Shown piece by piece: positions 19,057-28,181 of a stretch of DNA of 64,000 nucleotides (its first letter is position 1; each line of letters starts with the position of its first letter). The stretch is taken from assembly GCA_016125135.1 (NCBI GenBank), contig WGMJ01000009.1:23079-87078 (forward strand), given 5' to 3'. The position numbers were made by a program, and so were the translations under genes. The stretch is from Alphaproteobacteria bacterium. GTDB taxonomy: Bacteria > Pseudomonadota > Alphaproteobacteria > Micavibrionales > Micavibrionaceae. The notes beneath the pieces were generated by a model. It searched no databases and had not been told where the DNA came from. It saw only the letters and a program-made list of their open reading frames with translations.

Positions 19057-20292
19057 CTATGCTGCCTTTTTCAAAAGCATGCTTGAAAATGTGCCGCGCA
19101 CGGCCGCGATAAATTGCTGACCGTTAATTGCCTTCGATTTATCCTTGGCAAGATCGCCCGTAAGTGCACCGGATTTGAGGCCCGCTTCAATTGTTTCAAC
19201 AACAGCGAACTTCAGTTTCTTGGCAAGCTCTACGCCCTCTGTTTGACCATTTAGCTCCGCCTTGTGGCGGATGGCTTCGGCGTAAGCAAATATATGCGCG
19301 GCGGGGTTTGCCAGTAGTATTTTCTTTTCGTGCCACGCCGATTCCAGATCCGGCGCAGTACCATGCGGTGGGTCCGCCAGTAATGTACCATCAGCCGATA
19401 CAAGCGTAGAATCCATTAACCCCAATGATTTATGTTCACCAGCCACCTGATCGGACACAACATCGCCGTCATAGTTTTTGAGTGCAATAATCATCCCGTT
19501 CATTTTGCCTTGTGGAATTTTAGATACAACCGCATCGATTAACTGCACCTTGTCACTAAAAGTGATATTTGCGGCCTTGAATTTCGATGCATATTCTTTT
19601 TGGAAAATCTCGTTAAACAATTCCATGAAACGGCCATCATAAGTCGGGTTTATTGTATCTTTACCGGCAAAAACAACCGATTTATGCATTGCAAGCGCTT
19701 GCTGGAACACAGCGCGCGCATAATCGCGGATCGAAGAATCTGTTTCCGTGGTTAATAGCGCTACGCCGGAATCCACGCGGCGATTATCAACCAGCACCGT
19801 TTCGCTACCATTGTCATCAGTATAAATAACTTTCAAATGCCCGCGGCCCGGAATCGACACGTTCGGCGCACCGTAAATTCCGCCTACCGCCTGACGCACA
19901 ATCGTCACATCGCTCATAAGCGGCGCGAACTTATCAATACCTTCAATTTCTATCGTGTTGCGCAGAATGGCAGCGCCGTTAATTGCACGGCGAATAATTC
20001 CGTTGGGTGAATCCCATTTTTGGGACAGGCCGAATTTTTTTGCCTCTTCAATTGTCGGGGTAATCGTCGGGCCTTTTACAGCGGCCTTATGGGTTTTTAA
20101 ATCTTCAATCGCCGCATTTAAAGCGCCGTCATTGGTTTTGTCACGCGCCTGCAGGGAAATATCATGCACTTTCCAGTCGACATCAAAAAAATGCGCTATC
20201 AACTGCTCGCGGATTTCTTGGGACATGTGCGGCCAAACGCCATCGCCTGTCATATCAACAATCGAACCACTAATTTTATATGGAGCAGACAT
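19057..20292 (-). CDS. Divergent isocitrate dehydrogenase, possibly NAD-preferring
   Basis: 411 residues, the size of the homodimeric type II (eukaryotic-like) IDH. Landmarks shared with that family are SPNGIIRR (substrate loop), YDGRFMELF and LKNYDGDVVSDQVA with the metal-binding Asp residues. It departs from the usual sequence in two places. The canonical GGTVFRE region reads INGAAILRN. The cofactor loop reads HGTAPDLESAW instead of HGTVTRHY, so the Arg/His pair that holds the NADP 2'-phosphate is gone and the loop looks like NAD-dependent decarboxylating dehydrogenases (HGSAPDI). The TCA-cycle reaction is likely; cofactor choice is inferred. Ribosome binding site AAGGA lies 8 nt before the ATG. 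Confidence 0.85.
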   Translation of the reverse strand: MSAPYKISGSIVDMTGDGVWPHMSQEIREQLIAHFFDVDWKVHDISLQARDKTNDGALNAAIEDLKTHKAAVKGPTITPTIEEAKKFGLSQKWDSPNGIIRRAINGAAILRNTIEIEGIDKFAPLMSDVTIVRQAVGGIYGAPNVSIPGRGHLKVIYTDDNGSETVLVDNRRVDSGVALLTTETDSSIRDYARAVFQQALAMHKSVVFAGKDTINPTYDGRFMELFNEIFQKEYASKFKAANITFSDKVQLIDAVVSKIPQGKMNGMIIALKNYDGDVVSDQVAGEHKSLGLMDSTLVSADGTLLADPPHGTAPDLESAWHEKKILLANPAAHIFAYAEAIRHKAELNGQTEGVELAKKLKFAVVETIEAGLKSGALTGDLAKDKSKAINGQQFIAAVRGTFSSMLLKKAA

Positions 20293-20305
20293 TAGGAGAG
20301 TCCTT

Positions 20306-20341
20306 GCGTAAGGGAGAGAAGGTATAATTTTCCCTTTACGC
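20306..20341 (-). promoter_or_regulatory. Inverted repeat in the isocitrate dehydrogenase leader
   Basis: GCGTAAGGGA (20306-20315) pairs with TCCCTTTACGC (20331-20341) with one bulged base and a 15-nt loop. It sits just upstream of the ribosome binding site. It could be a leader hairpin or an operator; no T-tract follows. Confidence 0.4.
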
Positions 20342-20372
20342 TACGGGAAATGCGTTAATTTTCTGTTAGTTT

Positions 20373-21077
20373 TTACTTTAGGTAAAGCCCCTGTGTGCGA
20401 GCCCCAATTTTTAAATGCGGGCCAAAAACAGGTTGCCCCTCATACCTGAATAATTCACGTATTTCATGCTCCATCGCCGCAACAGTCGCCTGAAGCGCTT
20501 TATTAACGATCTCGTTCTCCTGCATAAACGGACTCAGCCGCCACTTGGCGCAATATTGGCGCTGCATTGCCCCAGTATCGCTGCATGGCGCTTCAAACTG
20601 TACTTGTAAATAAGAAGTGGCACCCTCTGTAACAACGTGGTATTCCCAGTCACGGAACTGTATATCACCAAGAATTTTTCTTACTTCACCAAACTGTTTC
20701 CTAGCCCCTTGTTGTCGTACTTCGTTTGCAGTTCCTTTACTCAATGCTTCAAATATAGCTTTAATATCACGGCCCGATTGAAATTCAGTAACACCACAAT
20801 AAGAAAATTCATTAAAAACGCGATGTCTTTCAAGCTCTATCAACGACTCCACACAAAGCTCTACCAGTGCGTTCTCGCTAATATCTGTTGAGATTACACG
20901 ACACCTTAAAGCCTGTTCGTATTGAGAATTAATAGTTGGCGAAAGCGCGACACCCAGAAATTTCAGAATATAAAAAGAACTGCTGTCATCAGTCATTCCG
21001 GCTTCTTCAACGCTAAACTCAACATTTGGATAAGCGACCTTACCCAGTGTTTTTCTAATAGCTTCAATGCCACCCAT
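20373..21077 (-). CDS. Protein of unknown function with an internal duplication
   Basis: 234 residues, soluble, no signal peptide. Two halves share a pattern: ISENALVELCVESLIELERH with FNEFSYCG in the first (about 80-130), and FMQENEIVNKALQATVAAMEHE with RELFRYEGQPVFGPH in the second (about 160-225). The second half resembles small proteins I associate with phage or prophage gene sets in this class, but I cannot name a family. Flanking genes are housekeeping, so no clear context. Confidence 0.6.
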   Translation of the reverse strand: MGGIEAIRKTLGKVAYPNVEFSVEEAGMTDDSSSFYILKFLGVALSPTINSQYEQALRCRVISTDISENALVELCVESLIELERHRVFNEFSYCGVTEFQSGRDIKAIFEALSKGTANEVRQQGARKQFGEVRKILGDIQFRDWEYHVVTEGATSYLQVQFEAPCSDTGAMQRQYCAKWRLSPFMQENEIVNKALQATVAAMEHEIRELFRYEGQPVFGPHLKIGARTQGLYLK

Positions 21078-21142
21078 CGCCAGTGCCTTTCCAAGAAGGC
21101 TTAATATAGCGCCAGCTACAAAATTATGTCAATATAAAACCT

Positions 21143-21976
21143 TTACTTGATGGCCTTCAACACCTTGTATCCACTCTTTTCCAATATAATCTCCAATGTT
21201 GCAAAGTACTTCTTCGCTGCTGCTTCGTATGGCAATTGCTGGTTTGCAACCGCCCATAATTCTCCGCCTGCCCGCAACACCCCTGCTGCACGCTCAAAAA
21301 ATGAAAGCCCGAGCGCAATATCAGCCTGCTGGCTTGCGCGGTGGAAAGGCGGGTTCATGACAACAAAATCAAGCTCCGAAAATGGTAGTGCGTCTTTTTG
21401 AATGTCTAGGCAGAGTGCCTCAACCTTTCCTTTTGCGTTTTTCTTGTAAGCTTCTATAGCACGCGCATCCTTGTCGACGGCATAGATATGCGTAATGCTC
21501 TGCGCTTGCGAAAGCGGAATTGAAAGCGCACCATAGCCGCAACCGAAATCAGCCCCGCACCCTTTTAGATCGGGCAGGTTTTCCAACAGCAATTTTGTTG
21601 CCTTGTCGATTTCATCCCAACTAAAAAGCCCCGGCTGCGACCAGTAGCCCGTAGCCGCTACCTGTTGAAGCGCACCAGCTTCCAGCCATTGCTCGATATT
21701 TTCTTTATTGAACGTGCCCGTATTAACTGCAACAAGCTTATGATGCGCCTTACTGAAAACCTCATATGTCAGTCCCGCTTCGTCTGCAATTTTTGTAAGA
21801 CGGCTGCCCCCCTCATCGTTCGGCGCATAAACAAGCAATATTTTTTTCGTTGGAGCACTTAGTATCTGCGCAATCTCGAACTTTCCTTCAAGGGTATTTT
21901 TAGGAAAGCGCAAAATGAGCACGTCCTGCAATGAGGCACCGGTTTGTTCTTCCCAGTAACGGAATAATTCATTCAT
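21143..21976 (-). CDS. RsmC-like class I methyltransferase
   Basis: 277 residues. Two-domain layout of RsmC/RlmG rRNA guanine-N2 methyltransferases: a degenerate N-terminal domain and a C-terminal SAM-binding domain. Motif I is CGADFGCGYGALSIPLSQ, the acidic motif II is IYAVDKDARAIEAYKKN, and the catalytic motif IV is VVMNPPFH, as in RsmC. RsmC (G1207 of 16S rRNA) is the best guess; RlmG-type is the alternative. It starts 6 bp after the sulfotransferase stop codon, so it is the last gene of that operon. Confidence 0.85.
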   Translation of the reverse strand: MNELFRYWEEQTGASLQDVLILRFPKNTLEGKFEIAQILSAPTKKILLVYAPNDEGGSRLTKIADEAGLTYEVFSKAHHKLVAVNTGTFNKENIEQWLEAGALQQVAATGYWSQPGLFSWDEIDKATKLLLENLPDLKGCGADFGCGYGALSIPLSQAQSITHIYAVDKDARAIEAYKKNAKGKVEALCLDIQKDALPFSELDFVVMNPPFHRASQQADIALGLSFFERAAGVLRAGGELWAVANQQLPYEAAAKKYFATLEIILEKSGYKVLKAIK

Positions 21977-21982
21977 ATAAAG

Positions 21983-22834
21983 CTACCCAAGCCAGTCAGC
22001 ACGTATGTGCGGGAATTTCTTCTGGAAGAGTTCTATTTCCTCCGAGAGCCTATCAAGAAGAAATGCTTCTTCTCCCACCGGAATGCTGAATTTACTCGCA
22101 TCAGGGTTTTCTTCGCCGAAGAAAACCTTCTTCAGCCCGATCTCTTTTGCGAGATTAATAATCCAGTATTGCTTATACTTACGCAATAAATCGGCACCGC
22201 GCTGGCCAAGCGCAGCCAGCGCTCCACTTTTCGATGTTGTTGTTACATTGAATTTCTCACGGTCTTCATGCGTTGGCGGCATGAAGGGCAAGTCAAGCAC
22301 ATCACAAATACCCTGTACATATTTGTCCTGATCCCGCTCGAGATCTTCTTGCATGAATATATTGATTTTTTCTTCCCCGAAAAATTCCGTCCAACGTTCC
22401 AAATGGCGTGTATAAAAACTACTCTCTATAATATTGGGCTGCTCTTTAACCGCCGTGAAGAAATCACCCTGTACAATCCCGTAGCGTTTATAATGAAGAT
22501 AAAGGGAATAGGCACGAATAACAGGATTTCGCAAAGGGCATATTAATTTCACATCACTTCCAAAAATCGAGTGGAGGTTTTTGGGCGCGTCCACGCTATC
22601 AAAAGACGTTGTTGAGATCTCCATAACAATTTTATGCTCAGGCTCAAGATGAAAATGCGATGCGTAATGCGTAAATCCCCGTTCGAAATCGCGATCAAAA
22701 AAGAAAACTTCTTTTACACCCGATGGCAGGCAAACATCTTTACGCCCGCGCAAATAGCGGTCTAGCCAGCTAGTGCCGGCGCGTTGGGGCCCCATAGAAA
22801 AGGCAAATGGCCTATCGTAAATCTTGGTTGGCAT
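21983..22834 (-). CDS. PAPS-dependent sulfotransferase
   Basis: 283 residues. Transfers sulfate from PAPS to a hydroxyl or amine, commonly on a glycan or lipid. The 5'-phosphosulfate loop is SMGPQRAGTSWLDRYL near the N-terminus and the 3'-phosphate site is LICPLRNPVIRAYSLYLHY. Such domains occur in heparan-type and Nod-factor sulfotransferases. Its start overlaps the end of the upstream glycosyltransferase by 23 nt, so the acceptor may be the glycan that enzyme builds. No PAPS-synthesis gene (cysD/N/C) lies in the window. Confidence 0.85.
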   Translation of the reverse strand: MPTKIYDRPFAFSMGPQRAGTSWLDRYLRGRKDVCLPSGVKEVFFFDRDFERGFTHYASHFHLEPEHKIVMEISTTSFDSVDAPKNLHSIFGSDVKLICPLRNPVIRAYSLYLHYKRYGIVQGDFFTAVKEQPNIIESSFYTRHLERWTEFFGEEKINIFMQEDLERDQDKYVQGICDVLDLPFMPPTHEDREKFNVTTTSKSGALAALGQRGADLLRKYKQYWIINLAKEIGLKKVFFGEENPDASKFSIPVGEEAFLLDRLSEEIELFQKKFPHIRADWLG

Positions 22835-24023
22835 TTCTCTCTTCTACATATCTTGCAAACTGTGACCAGAAATTATTACGGACTGGCTCCAGTTTGTCGG
22901 CGGTATAGTCACGGGCTTTCATATAGTTCTGCGCCGCGTGCTTCTGCATCATCGCTTCACTATATAAAAGTGCCTTTAATGTTTGTGCTAGTTTGTCCAC
23001 ATCACCAGGCTTATGCAACCATTCCAATGGCAATAATTCAGGTATGCCGCCTGTGGTTGATGCCAATACAGGGCAACCACGTGACATGGCCTCGATAACA
23101 GCACGCGGCAAACCCTCATGAAAACTGGGCTGCAAGTAAACATCGATCTGGTCGAGCCAGCGCTGCACCGGCTCACCACTAGGCAATAACCCCTCATGCA
23201 CAACAAAGCCTTCGAGACCATTCTCTTGAATGTCCTGCATGATCTGGTCAATATGGCCCGGCCCTAGCAAATTCAAGCGGAATAACGTCCCCGTTTCTTT
23301 GTGCCACTGCGCCAACGCACGCAAGGCAATTTGAATACCCTTTAGTTTATTATGGAGTGCGCCGATAAGACCGATATTGATTGTCTTTTTATGCGCAAAC
23401 ATACTGGTAATGCGTGCTTTACGCTTCTCCAGAATTTCAGTTGGCACCTCATGAATACGCACATTAGAAGCTGAAGCCAGAATACCTGCGGCAGGGTAAC
23501 GTGATTGGAGAAATTCATTTGTTACATAAATCACCGCATCTGCATGGCCCGTTGCAAGGCGCGCACGGTGATAACGAAGCGGTGCATAAGCACGTGCAAT
23601 TAACGAGCCATGATGCCACATATTATCCCACGGGCAACCGGCCATCTCCATCGCGAAGGGCTTATTATATTTGCGCGCAGCCTGATACGCTAGCCAGCCA
23701 ATCTCGCTCATTGTACGAATAATAACAGCGTCGGCCCGCTGCACAGCTTCTTCAACACGCTTTTTCACGTACAAACTATTTTGCAACATACCAACAGGCG
23801 AATTCATGTTCGGCAAACCACTAATAGACACATGCGGTGCATCACTGCGGTTGAGACTTGCAGCATCTTCCGGCACGCCCTCTTTCTTGCGGCCCAGAAC
23901 TTCAAGATCATCAAAATATTTTAGATATGTATCCCAGTATGAGGACGCAAACTGACCTGCTGCATAAACAGCACCACCGGCCGAGAAAATATATTCATTG
24001 TCATGGCAATAAACAACGCGCAT
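22812..24023 (-). CDS. GT4-type glycosyltransferase
   Basis: 403 residues with a GT-B fold. The N-terminal domain opens MRVVYCHDNEYIFSAGGAVY; the C-terminal domain has IGLIGALHNKLKGIQIALRAL and the nucleotide-sugar site PSFHEGLPRAVIEAMSRGCPV with the family Glu. Donor and acceptor are unknown. Its ATG overlaps the stop of the upstream membrane gene by one base and its end overlaps the sulfotransferase, so this is a tight operon for a probably sulfated surface glycan. Confidence 0.88.
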   Translation of the reverse strand: MRVVYCHDNEYIFSAGGAVYAAGQFASSYWDTYLKYFDDLEVLGRKKEGVPEDAASLNRSDAPHVSISGLPNMNSPVGMLQNSLYVKKRVEEAVQRADAVIIRTMSEIGWLAYQAARKYNKPFAMEMAGCPWDNMWHHGSLIARAYAPLRYHRARLATGHADAVIYVTNEFLQSRYPAAGILASASNVRIHEVPTEILEKRKARITSMFAHKKTINIGLIGALHNKLKGIQIALRALAQWHKETGTLFRLNLLGPGHIDQIMQDIQENGLEGFVVHEGLLPSGEPVQRWLDQIDVYLQPSFHEGLPRAVIEAMSRGCPVLASTTGGIPELLPLEWLHKPGDVDKLAQTLKALLYSEAMMQKHAAQNYMKARDYTADKLEPVRNNFWSQFARYVEERNANQDLR

Positions 24024-24604
24024 CAGAAAGCCGGAATAAATTTGCGCCTTAGAACAATGATCAGAACAAGGCTTGTATCAAGAACAACAAGCAGGAGCGG
24101 ATACATCAATGTAATCACGCTATAATTCGAAATCGCAAGAATAGAAAGAAACCCACGCAATGCTGCAAGTGATTGCGAGAATGGCGGTTCGGTATAAGGG
24201 TTAACCCATGTTTTGCGGAATGTCGGCATAAACGCACAAATATCAATCAGTGAAACTATAATTACAGCCCAAAGCGGATTGTCGGTAAAATACCATGCCG
24301 GTATTGCTGCCAAGGCTGCGATAAGATACATCCAGTCGGAACGCGTGATATTCTTCTCGCCCTTCCATATAGAAATAATTGCAACACTCAAACAGGCAAA
24401 TCCGGCGAACACTGTTGCCCAGGCTCCCGCCCCTGCACCGTCCACATGCTGGGCATAACCCGCAACCAGCATCAGAATTGCCCAAATGAGCCATGAAAAA
24501 AGATGCGGGCGCGTCGTGCCCCTAAAAATACTCCAGAAATAAGTGCTGAAGCGGGTAAGTGCCAGCAAAACACTGAGAATGCCAAAAATCTCTTTTTCGA
24601 TCAT
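24023..24604 (-). CDS. Multi-pass membrane protein of unknown function (193 aa)
   Basis: Not firmly recognised. About six hydrophobic segments. Two internally similar pairs of helices (HLFSWLIWAILMLVAGYAQ and LWAVIIVSLIDICAFMPTFR) suggest a PQ-loop/SWEET-like or related small transporter arrangement, but the match is only by eye. First gene of the operon with the glycosyltransferase and sulfotransferase, with which it overlaps by one base, so a role in exporting or positioning the glycan is possible. Confidence 0.65.
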   Translation of the reverse strand: MIEKEIFGILSVLLALTRFSTYFWSIFRGTTRPHLFSWLIWAILMLVAGYAQHVDGAGAGAWATVFAGFACLSVAIISIWKGEKNITRSDWMYLIAALAAIPAWYFTDNPLWAVIIVSLIDICAFMPTFRKTWVNPYTEPPFSQSLAALRGFLSILAISNYSVITLMYPLLLVVLDTSLVLIIVLRRKFIPAF

Positions 24605-24688
24605 TTCCCGATTCTGCCATGAAGAGCGGGTTTTTCATAGCTTTGATAATTGTCACAAGCCTTACAAAAGTATATGTTTTTCCGGAAT

Positions 24689-26038
24689 ATGAGTCAGAAC
24701 CTCCGAAATCGAGATCTTACACAAGGCGATATACGCCAGCATCTGGTCAGATTATCCGTGCCGATGATCTGGGGCATTATGGCGATTATCAGCTTCCAGC
24801 TGGCCGATACGTTTTTTATCGGGATGTTAGGTACGGAAAAGCTGGCAGCCATCAGCTTTACATTTCCAGTTACGATGACCTATTTCAGCATCAATCTGGG
24901 CTTCAGCATTGCCATGTCATCCGTTGCATCGCGCCTGATCGGGCAAGGCCAACCGGAAAATGTCCGCCGTGTTGTTACGCACGGTTTGTTGCTTGTGTTT
25001 CTACTCGGCATTATCATCGCGGGCGCTGGCATTTTATTTCATGACCCGCTTTTCAAAGCGCTTGGGGCAAAGCCCGAGATGCTACCACTGATTGATGATT
25101 TCATGGCCATCTGGTTTGCAGGCGCAGCCCTCACAGCGTTGCCGATGGTCGGCAATGCTGCCATGCGTGCAGGCGGTGAAACCATGACGCCAGCCAAAAT
25201 CATGATGGGTGCCGCTTTGTTGAATTTTATTCTCGACCCCGTTTTGATTTTCGGCCTGTTCGGTTTTCCGCGCCTTGAGCTGCAAGGCGCCGCTATTACC
25301 ACTGTTTTCTCCAGCGCGCTTGCTGCGTTTGCAGGACTTTATATACTTTATCGCCGCGATATGCTGCTAACACTTAAAAACATGCATTGGGCCGATTTTG
25401 GTAATTCCTGTAAGCGTCTACTTACAATTGCCCTGCCAGCAGGCATTGCCAACGCATTGCCCCCAATTACAAACGGCATTATTGTGGGCTTATTAGCACA
25501 GGCCGGGGCCGAAGCCGTGGCCGCTTACGGCGTAATTACCCGCGTTGAAGCTTTCGCCTTTGTTGTGCTGATGGCACTTGCTGTTGGCATGAGTCCGTTA
25601 ATCGGGCAGAACTGGGGCGCAGGAAATTTTGCACGGGTGAAAACGACTATTAACACGGCACTTGTTTTTAGTATTATTTTTTCGCTTGTGACCGCAATTC
25701 TTCTTGGCGTTTTAGGGCAGCCTATTGCCAGCCTGTTTAGCGATGACAATATTGTGATTTATTATACAGCACTTTATTTTGTTATTGTGCCGGTAACATA
25801 TGTGTTCGGCAATCTTGTCGCGGGCTGGGGGTCGGCTTTCAACTCCATCGGCAAACCACATCTCGCTTTTATGGTTATCTTTGTTAAAAGCATTTTACTG
25901 CAGGCCGTGTTTGCATTTATCGGCTTCCACTTTGGTGGCGTTAAAGGTATTTACTGTGGCATTGCTTCTGCCCTTGTTATCGCTGGCACTCTTACACATC
26001 TTGTCGGCATGAATGTGTTGAAAAAGGCTACCGCATGA
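24689..26038 (+). CDS. MATE family efflux transporter
   Basis: Inner-membrane Na+- or H+-coupled antiporter of the MATE family, probably exporting drugs or metabolites. About 450 residues from the ATG at 24689 (MSQNLRNRDLTQGDIRQHLV); TTG at 24650 and ATG at 24674 are in-frame alternatives. Twelve hydrophobic segments in two similar halves; PMIWGIMAIISFQLADTFFI in the first half and PAGIANALPPITNGIIVGLL in the second are the matching MATE openings. The next gene overlaps its stop codon by 4 nt (ATGA). Confidence 0.92.
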   Translation: MSQNLRNRDLTQGDIRQHLVRLSVPMIWGIMAIISFQLADTFFIGMLGTEKLAAISFTFPVTMTYFSINLGFSIAMSSVASRLIGQGQPENVRRVVTHGLLLVFLLGIIIAGAGILFHDPLFKALGAKPEMLPLIDDFMAIWFAGAALTALPMVGNAAMRAGGETMTPAKIMMGAALLNFILDPVLIFGLFGFPRLELQGAAITTVFSSALAAFAGLYILYRRDMLLTLKNMHWADFGNSCKRLLTIALPAGIANALPPITNGIIVGLLAQAGAEAVAAYGVITRVEAFAFVVLMALAVGMSPLIGQNWGAGNFARVKTTINTALVFSIIFSLVTAILLGVLGQPIASLFSDDNIVIYYTALYFVIVPVTYVFGNLVAGWGSAFNSIGKPHLAFMVIFVKSILLQAVFAFIGFHFGGVKGIYCGIASALVIAGTLTHLVGMNVLKKATA

Positions 26039-26727
26039 CAAATTTTTTCATCGGGCTTGTAACAATTATCTGCGGGCTTGCTTTTATTCTGATCCCAGCC
26101 CTTTCGTTCCTCGGCGTTATATCAGGGCACGAATTATTCCTTACCTTTCAGGAGTACGGCGCAGACCTACGAAGCTTCGGCGCAGAACATCCGCTGATAC
26201 TGGTCCTTATTTACCTACTTGTCTTTACTGGTGCACTTGCGCTGATCCTGCCCATAATGACACTTGCTACAATTCTTGGCGGCTTCCTGTTTGGCCCGCT
26301 TTGGGGCAGCGTATTGGCTATGTTAGCCGTGATGAGCGGCTCAAGCATTGTATTCTTTATGGTGCAGTCCGGCATCGAGAAAAAACTCCAGCAAAAACAT
26401 TTACCACTCTACGAAAAACTCGAAAAATTCCTCGACCACCATATGTGGGGCACAATGTTTTTCCTACGCGTTATTCCGGCGTTTCCATTTTCAATTATCA
26501 ACCTGTCTCTTTCGCTTTTCTCTATTCCCTACTATGCCTATGCCGCTACTTTGTTTTTCGGCACATTGCCCGCCCTTATTATTTTCTGCATGATCGGAGA
26601 AAGGTTCCAGCATCTCACAAGCCTTGATAATCTGTTTTCGACCGAGATTATCATCGCGCTCACAGCATTGGGCGCTATTTCACTGGCTGGCGAATTTATG
26701 AAAGATCACTTTCTTAAGAAGAGATAA
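26035..26727 (+). CDS. TVP38/TMEM64 (DedA-like) membrane protein
   Basis: 230 residues with five or six hydrophobic segments. The core ATILGGFLFGPLWGSVLAML and the downstream FFLRVIPAFPFSIINLSLSL fit the VTT/SNARE-associated Golgi (TVP38/TMEM64) domain, including the conserved Arg-x-x-P element; members act in phospholipid scrambling or undecaprenyl-phosphate movement. It overlaps the MATE gene by 4 nt and converges on the Nudix gene with a 14-nt overlap. Confidence 0.87.
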   Translation: MTNFFIGLVTIICGLAFILIPALSFLGVISGHELFLTFQEYGADLRSFGAEHPLILVLIYLLVFTGALALILPIMTLATILGGFLFGPLWGSVLAMLAVMSGSSIVFFMVQSGIEKKLQQKHLPLYEKLEKFLDHHMWGTMFFLRVIPAFPFSIINLSLSLFSIPYYAYAATLFFGTLPALIIFCMIGERFQHLTSLDNLFSTEIIIALTALGAISLAGEFMKDHFLKKR

Positions 26728-27190
26728 GTGCTTCGAACCCGTCCGATACAATATTGTAAATATAACGATCACCCGCAGGTCTGTTTTCAAGCAGAATATC
26801 CAGCTCTGCGTCTGTAATCCACCGCGCCTCGCTCACCTTACCTTCTTCCAGTTGCGGCCGGTCAAGCCAGCCTTCGACAGTGGCCAGAAAAACAAATTCA
26901 CGATATCTCCTCCCCTCAATAACCGAATCATATGCACCAATAAAATCAAGCAGCTTATGGAGGCGCCAACCTGTTTCTTCTTGTGTTTCACGTGTTAGGG
27001 CTGCTTCAAGTGTTTCACCCGCCTCAATATGGCCGCCGATAATATCCCAGCAATTCGGAAAAAGCTTTCTTGTGCTGCTACGTTTCTGCACAAATATTTT
27101 TCCTTCATAGGCAGGCAGCACAGACGCAAGACAAACGACTCCCTCTGCCTGCGCACTTGAAACGATTTGCTGAAAATCAGAAAGCTTCAT
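26714..27190 (-). CDS. Nudix hydrolase
   Basis: 158 residues. Hydrolyses a nucleoside diphosphate linked to another moiety; Mg2+-dependent. The complete Nudix box (GX5EX7REXXEEXG) is GHIEAGETLEAALTRETQEE followed by TGW, at about 50-72. The small size and DIIGGHIEAGE lead-in recall MutT/ADP-ribose-type members, but substrate cannot be assigned. The D-amino-acid oxidase gene lies directly upstream with its stop 1 bp from this ATG. Confidence 0.9.
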   Translation of the reverse strand: MKLSDFQQIVSSAQAEGVVCLASVLPAYEGKIFVQKRSSTRKLFPNCWDIIGGHIEAGETLEAALTRETQEETGWRLHKLLDFIGAYDSVIEGRRYREFVFLATVEGWLDRPQLEEGKVSEARWITDAELDILLENRPAGDRYIYNIVSDGFEALISS

Positions 27191-28141
27191 TTATGCTTTT
27201 GCCCTTACCAGCTCCAGAACTTCCTGTGCGCAGCCCCATGAAAGTGTGGGGCCAGAGCCGCCATGCCCGTAATTATGGATGATGTACTTGTCACCGCCCA
27301 ATGTCTCTGCCTCCAGCCTGATTTCAGGCCGCATCGGGCGAAACCCGACTTTTACGCCCAGAATTTCGGCATTTTTTGTTTGCGGGCATAGTGCATGGCA
27401 ACGCTTTATAATGCCGTCAATTTCTTCCTGCGTGGCTTCAGGCCGCGTGTCATGATCGTCATGCGTCCCACCCATAATCATAACATCACGCCGTGGAATA
27501 ACATAAGCCATGTATGCAGGATCTTGTGTATCACTCCAGTTTTCATTCATTGTCTTGCTAGCAATCAGAACAACACCACGGATCGGGTACATGCTTTTGT
27601 CATCTGCCAATAATTTGCTGCCCATACCTGTGCAATTAATAACAACCAACCCTTGCGCAAAACATTCATCAATATGTTTTATCTGTTGCAGCTCTATAGT
27701 GCCGCCGTCATCTATATATTGCTTTTGCAAATAGGGCAGATAATAACTCATGTCCGAAACAAATGTTTTAAACCTGTATAGGCCCAGAACATTGTCATTT
27801 TCGCTGCCCTCCTGTTTCAATAGCGTGCCATCTTCGACAACATCGTGCCAGAAAGGCTTTTCAAACGACTTTCTTAAAACATTGTGTGCCACGATAGGCA
27901 GAACGCCACTTTCAGGCCTCATTACTTCCTGCTGGAACACACCATAGGCATGGCGCGCCCATTTTAAAACACGTTCGGGCGGGTTTGCTTCGTAGGGCTT
28001 CCATAAAGCCGCCGAGACACCCGAAGCGCTATTGATGCCATAGTCTTTTGTGATTATTTTTGTCTGATAGCCTGCACGTTGAAGCGTAAGCGCCGTCGTA
28101 AGCCCTGTAATTCCTGCGCCGATAATAATTATTTCCGCCAT
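27191..28141 (-). CDS. D-amino-acid oxidase-like FAD enzyme
   Basis: About 316 residues from the ATG at 28141, the start that puts the Rossmann motif IIIIGAGITGLTTALTLQ at the N-terminus. The C-terminal IIHNYGHGGSGPTLSWGCA is the D-amino-acid oxidase signature, distinguishing it from glycine oxidase and other DAO relatives. Oxidative deamination of D-amino acids is the likely reaction; D-aspartate oxidase is an alternative. A role in using peptidoglycan-derived D-amino acids is possible but speculative. It is divergent from the ABC exporter 40 bp away. Confidence 0.88.
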   Translation of the reverse strand: MAEIIIIGAGITGLTTALTLQRAGYQTKIITKDYGINSASGVSAALWKPYEANPPERVLKWARHAYGVFQQEVMRPESGVLPIVAHNVLRKSFEKPFWHDVVEDGTLLKQEGSENDNVLGLYRFKTFVSDMSYYLPYLQKQYIDDGGTIELQQIKHIDECFAQGLVVINCTGMGSKLLADDKSMYPIRGVVLIASKTMNENWSDTQDPAYMAYVIPRRDVMIMGGTHDDHDTRPEATQEEIDGIIKRCHALCPQTKNAEILGVKVGFRPMRPEIRLEAETLGGDKYIIHNYGHGGSGPTLSWGCAQEVLELVRAKA

Positions 28142-28181
28142 TATATGGCAGATTATCGGCCTTTCTGGTAAATTTGGCAAA

